DNA of 64,000 nucleotides, from the NCBI RefSeq assembly GCF_042654985.1, contig NZ_JBHSMT010000023.1, forward strand, positions 1-64,000. Direction: 5' to 3'. Positions 61,265 through 64,000 of the stretch are shown piece after piece; positions within the stretch are counted from its first letter, which is position 1; each line of letters starts with the position of its first letter. The stretch is from Paraherbaspirillum soli. Its GTDB lineage: Bacteria > Pseudomonadota > Gammaproteobacteria > Burkholderiales > Burkholderiaceae_D. Made by a program: the position numbers and the translations under genes. Under the pieces are notes generated by a model. The model worked only from the letters and a program-made list of their open reading frames with translations, had not been told where the DNA came from and searched no databases.

Positions 61265-62380
61265 ATGCCGAAGAAAGCCAACAACTGGCATTTTGCCCGC
61301 CCCAAGCTAGCCAAAACCTACCTCGACCTGTTTGAGGTCGGGCTGACTTCGGCCCGCGGCTTGTTCGCCCGGCGTCGCATGGGAAAAACCGAATTCCTGA
61401 AACAGGATTTCATTCCGGCCGCCGAAGCGCGCGGCTATGTGGCGGTATACGTCAATCTGTGGGATCTGGAGCTGGATCCCGCCACCGCGCTGGTGTCCGA
61501 ATTCTATAAGGCAGTCGAACCCAAGGGATTCGACAGAGTCTGGGCGCATTTCAAGCGGCCGATCAAGAAGGTCAAGGCATCCGGCAAGGTGCCGGGGATA
61601 GGCGAAGGCACGGTGGAAGCCGAGCTGGCGGACGACAACAGGCTGTCCGGCACCTTGCTGATGGAGGCGGTACGCGCTTTCGACAAAACCAAGATCAAGA
61701 TGATCCTGGTGATCGACGAAGCGCAGGTGCTTGCCTACGACGACAACGCGCACTTCGCGCACGCGCTGAGAGCGGCGCTGGATATCCGGAAAGACCGCAT
61801 CAAGGTGATTTTTGCCGGCAGTTCCGAGCCGACCTTGCGCCGGATGTTCGGCGTCTCGTCCGAACCGTTCTATAACTGGGCGCCGTTGGAACCGTTCGAA
61901 TTGCTGGGCCGCGACTTTGTCGAAGCGATGGTGGAACGGGTCAACACCATTTCAAAATATGAACTGTCGGTGGTGGATGCACTGCACGCTTTTTCGCAGC
62001 TGAAGAACACGCCGGAGTTTTTCCGCCGCTACGTCGAACACTATGTCAGCAACCCGCTGGACGGCTCGGCTGCCGCCCTGGCAGCCACCAAAACCCGGGT
62101 ATTCAGCGATGAAGGTTTCAAACAGCAATGGGATGCCTTGCTGGCGGCCGACAAAGTGATCCTGGCGATGCTGGCCGGCGGCGTGACCGACTTGCACAGC
62201 AAAGCGGCATTGAGCCGCCTGGGCAGCGAGTTGGGAATAGGCGATGCGGTGAACAAAAACACAATACAAAACGCCCTGCGCCGCTTGAGCGACAAAAATA
62301 TCGTGACAAAGATCGATTACGGCCTTTATCAATTCGAGGATGAAGCCTTGGCTGACTGGGTGCGCCACAGGGATGCGTAG
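61265..62380 (+). CDS. AAA-family ATPase of the archaeal-type ATPase group with C-terminal winged helix
   Basis: A 371-residue ATPase. The P-loop is RRRMGKT (about residues 36-42), with the first loop Gly replaced by Ala (FARRRMGKT); Walker B is MILVIDEAQ with Asp151-Glu152, followed by an FAGSSEPTLRRMF sensor-1-like segment near residue 187. The tail (about 300-371, SKAALSRLGSELGIG...NTIQNALRRLSDKNIV) looks like a winged helix that could bind DNA. This layout matches STAND-like ATPases whose cellular role is poorly known. The promoter is bracketed by palindromes and the ATG lacks a ribosome site, so tight autoregulation is plausible. It is a single gene between terminators. Confidence 0.8.
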   Translation: MPKKANNWHFARPKLAKTYLDLFEVGLTSARGLFARRRMGKTEFLKQDFIPAAEARGYVAVYVNLWDLELDPATALVSEFYKAVEPKGFDRVWAHFKRPIKKVKASGKVPGIGEGTVEAELADDNRLSGTLLMEAVRAFDKTKIKMILVIDEAQVLAYDDNAHFAHALRAALDIRKDRIKVIFAGSSEPTLRRMFGVSSEPFYNWAPLEPFELLGRDFVEAMVERVNTISKYELSVVDALHAFSQLKNTPEFFRRYVEHYVSNPLDGSAAALAATKTRVFSDEGFKQQWDALLAADKVILAMLAGGVTDLHSKAALSRLGSELGIGDAVNKNTIQNALRRLSDKNIVTKIDYGLYQFEDEALADWVRHRDA

Positions 62381-62494
62381 CGGCCGGCCGCCTTCGGTGT
62401 TGCGCCAAATCGACATGGCAACACGCGCTGCATTTTCAGTTAATATCACCCACTTTCTTTTTTAAGGACACTCAGCGAACTTCGGTCTCGTCTG

Positions 62495-62535
62495 ATCGGC
62501 CGAGCGTTTCCGATGACCTCGGAACGCCGATTTTT
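62495..62535 (+). terminator. Hairpin with T-run between the ATPase gene and ftsK
   Basis: ATCGGC-cga-GCGTTtCCGA and TCGGAACGC-CGAT pair with one bulge and a short internal loop, followed by TTTTT. It ends only 14 bases before the ftsK start codon, so it could also act as an attenuator in the ftsK leader. Confidence 0.5.
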
Positions 62536-62549
62536 CGTTGAATTTGAGC

Positions 62550-64000
62550 ATGCATATAGCTGTTTTCGATTGGTTCGGATGGTCGCTACTCTGGCTTACC
62601 CCACTGCTTTGGCGCGTGATCAAGGCGCGCCGGGCCGGCGTCACCACGCTGCGCGGACCGGGATCGATTCGATTGTGGCTAGGCACCTTGCTCATATTGT
62701 TGGCCAGCAGCGCACTGGAAGCCGCCATCCGCATGACGGATGCAACGCCATTGAGCGGCGACTTTGCAGGGCAAGCCGTGGCACGAGCCCTGATCGGCGG
62801 CTTCGGTCAGGTCGGCGGCGTGCTGACGATGATGGCGGTGGTCATGCTGGCGCTGTCATGGTTGTTCGGCACCGGCTGGTTGAAACCCATTGCGTGGCTG
62901 GCAACACCGTTGCGCGGCATTTTCCCCAAGCAGACGGACAATAGCGCCCCCCAACGCGAACAACGCACGACGCGGATCGTCGCGCCCATCCAATCCGGGA
63001 CAGCTTCCGCCAGACCGCGGGAGATCATCGCGGCGCCGCCACGCAAACGAAAATCCTGGCGCCTGCCCTCGGCCGCCGACCAGGTGGCGTTCTCCGACAA
63101 TCCGCAAAAACCCCGGCAGACACGGCCGGAAGCGAAACCATCCGGCAGGACCATGTCCGAATGGGCCGTGTTCGAACAAATCATCCCCACGCCCGCGATG
63201 CGCGCGCGCGCCAATGCCGCCCAGGCAGCGCGCAACTCAGCCGCAACTCGACCAGGCGGCATGCTGCCGTATCAAAGCAATCAGGCGCAGCCGCGCCACG
63301 CCCAGACCAGGACCATCAGCACCCGCCCGGCCGCATTGCCCGCCAACAGCGTTGCCTCCCCTGCCCTGCCGATCAAGCTCGCCGCTGTGACCGATCATCA
63401 AGCGAGCGATGCCACCATCGCCTTGGCCGCTCTCCCGCTACCGCCGGAAATACTGCCAATGGCACCAACCATTTCTCCGGCGCTGCTCACCCCTGTCGAC
63501 ACATTCGCCGACACCACGCACTTGCTCAATCAGGCACCAGCATCCTTGCCTGCCTGGACGATTGACGATGCGCCGGACACCGTCATCGACATCAGCGGTC
63601 TGATTTCCCTGCGACCGGTCGGCGGGCAAGCAGCGCCGGCTGCCAGCGAGCACCCCCGACATCCGGCGGCACAACAGATCAAGACAGAAGATCAATTCCA
63701 ATTTCACGCCCCGCATCAACTCAGCATCGACTTGCCCGGGCTCGACCTGCTCGATCCGGCAGTCAATGAAATTATCGATATCCCGGCCGAGCGCCTGGCG
63801 GAAACCGGCGTGCTGATCGAACAACGCTTGAAAGAGTTCAAGGTGCCCGTGACCGTCCTCGGCGCCGATGCCGGGCCGGTGATTACCCGCTTTGAAGTGG
63901 AGCCGGCGCTAGGCGTACGCGGTAGCCAGATCGTCGGCCTGATGAAGGATTTGTCGCGCGCGCTGGGACTGACGTCGATTCGCGTGGTGGAAACCATCCC
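62550..64000 (+). CDS. ftsK: DNA translocase FtsK, N-terminal part (runs off the window)
   Basis: The first 483 codons of FtsK, the hexameric DNA pump at the division septum that clears and resolves chromosome ends. From the ATG at 62550 (MHIAVFDWFGWSLLWLTP) come several membrane helices of the 4TM domain (about residues 5-125, including LWLGTLLILLASSALEAA and GGVLTMMAVVMLALSWLFG). A long Pro/Ala/Gln-rich linker follows (about 130-385), then the start of the motor: IEQRLKEFKVPVTVLG, GPVITRFEVEPALG and VGLMKDLSRALGL of the alpha domain. The ATPase core and gamma domain lie beyond the window. The start is uncertain, since the ribosome site is weak and a TTG lies 12 bases upstream. Confidence 0.92.
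   Translation, partial: MHIAVFDWFGWSLLWLTPLLWRVIKARRAGVTTLRGPGSIRLWLGTLLILLASSALEAAIRMTDATPLSGDFAGQAVARALIGGFGQVGGVLTMMAVVMLALSWLFGTGWLKPIAWLATPLRGIFPKQTDNSAPQREQRTTRIVAPIQSGTASARPREIIAAPPRKRKSWRLPSAADQVAFSDNPQKPRQTRPEAKPSGRTMSEWAVFEQIIPTPAMRARANAAQAARNSAATRPGGMLPYQSNQAQPRHAQTRTISTRPAALPANSVASPALPIKLAAVTDHQASDATIALAALPLPPEILPMAPTISPALLTPVDTFADTTHLLNQAPASLPAWTIDDAPDTVIDISGLISLRPVGGQAAPAASEHPRHPAAQQIKTEDQFQFHAPHQLSIDLPGLDLLDPAVNEIIDIPAERLAETGVLIEQRLKEFKVPVTVLGADAGPVITRFEVEPALGVRGSQIVGLMKDLSRALGLTSIRVVETI

Noticed and set aside
1..64000. CRISPR array, rRNA or tRNA genes
   Set aside because: No regularly spaced direct repeats and no cloverleaf or rRNA-like sequence were found by reading; a covariance-model scan would be decisive.

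Overview
The window looks like chromosomal DNA from a GC-rich betaproteobacterium, most plausibly Oxalobacteraceae (Collimonas or Glaciimonas-like). This is inferred from gene content: a two-partner/CDI locus, a LysR-llpE-RND efflux block laid out as in Burkholderia, a betaproteobacterial-type ftsK and an ice-binding protein. No rRNA, tRNA or CRISPR array was seen.

Layout. 0.6-14.9 kb: a contact-dependent inhibition locus on the minus strand (cdiB, a 3501-aa cdiA, an overlapping immunity gene and two more small immunity-like genes), AT-rich at its toxin end. 15-26.8 kb: housekeeping and accessory genes (D-amino-acid dehydrogenase, NAD(P)HX repair enzyme, DUF2071, GNAT, S46 peptidase, and a PepSY/TonB receptor/DUF2946 metal-uptake group), with five copies of one palindromic intergenic repeat. 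27-33.4 kb: a five-gene purine-type operon of a three-subunit molybdenum hydroxylase and two tandem PuuD-like urate oxidases with C-terminal cytochrome c. 33.8-37.5 kb: a lower-GC stretch with an orphan helical protein, a GNAT-desaturase pair and a broken vapBC. 37.6-46 kb: a LysR regulator and a divergent RND efflux operon led by an LlpE-like hydrolase that has lost its nucleophilic serine.

46-54.8 kb: an rlmI gene cut by a small transposable element, an Asp/Glu racemase-family gene, and a compact five-gene operon (MFS exporter, LuxE-like acyl-protein synthetase, a LuxC reductase fused to a PaaK-like adenylating domain, a second PaaK-like enzyme, a GNAT). Its logic is acid activation, reduction to an aldehyde, acyl/acetyl transfer and export. 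I do not recognise it as a described pathway, and it is my leading candidate for a new system. 54.9-59 kb: a VOC protein with a YafY-type regulator, a DUF3494 ice-binding protein and two small membrane proteins. 59-64 kb: a secreted S53 peptidase with a PPC domain, an AAA ATPase whose promoter is bracketed by palindromic operators, and the first part of ftsK, which runs off the window.

Short mobile or repetitive DNA is prominent: five copies of a GTAGGGCGG palindromic repeat, two copies of a 121-144 bp element with inverted ends and 4-bp target duplications, a 162-bp element with 30-bp inverted ends and TA flanks, and several REP-like hairpins.
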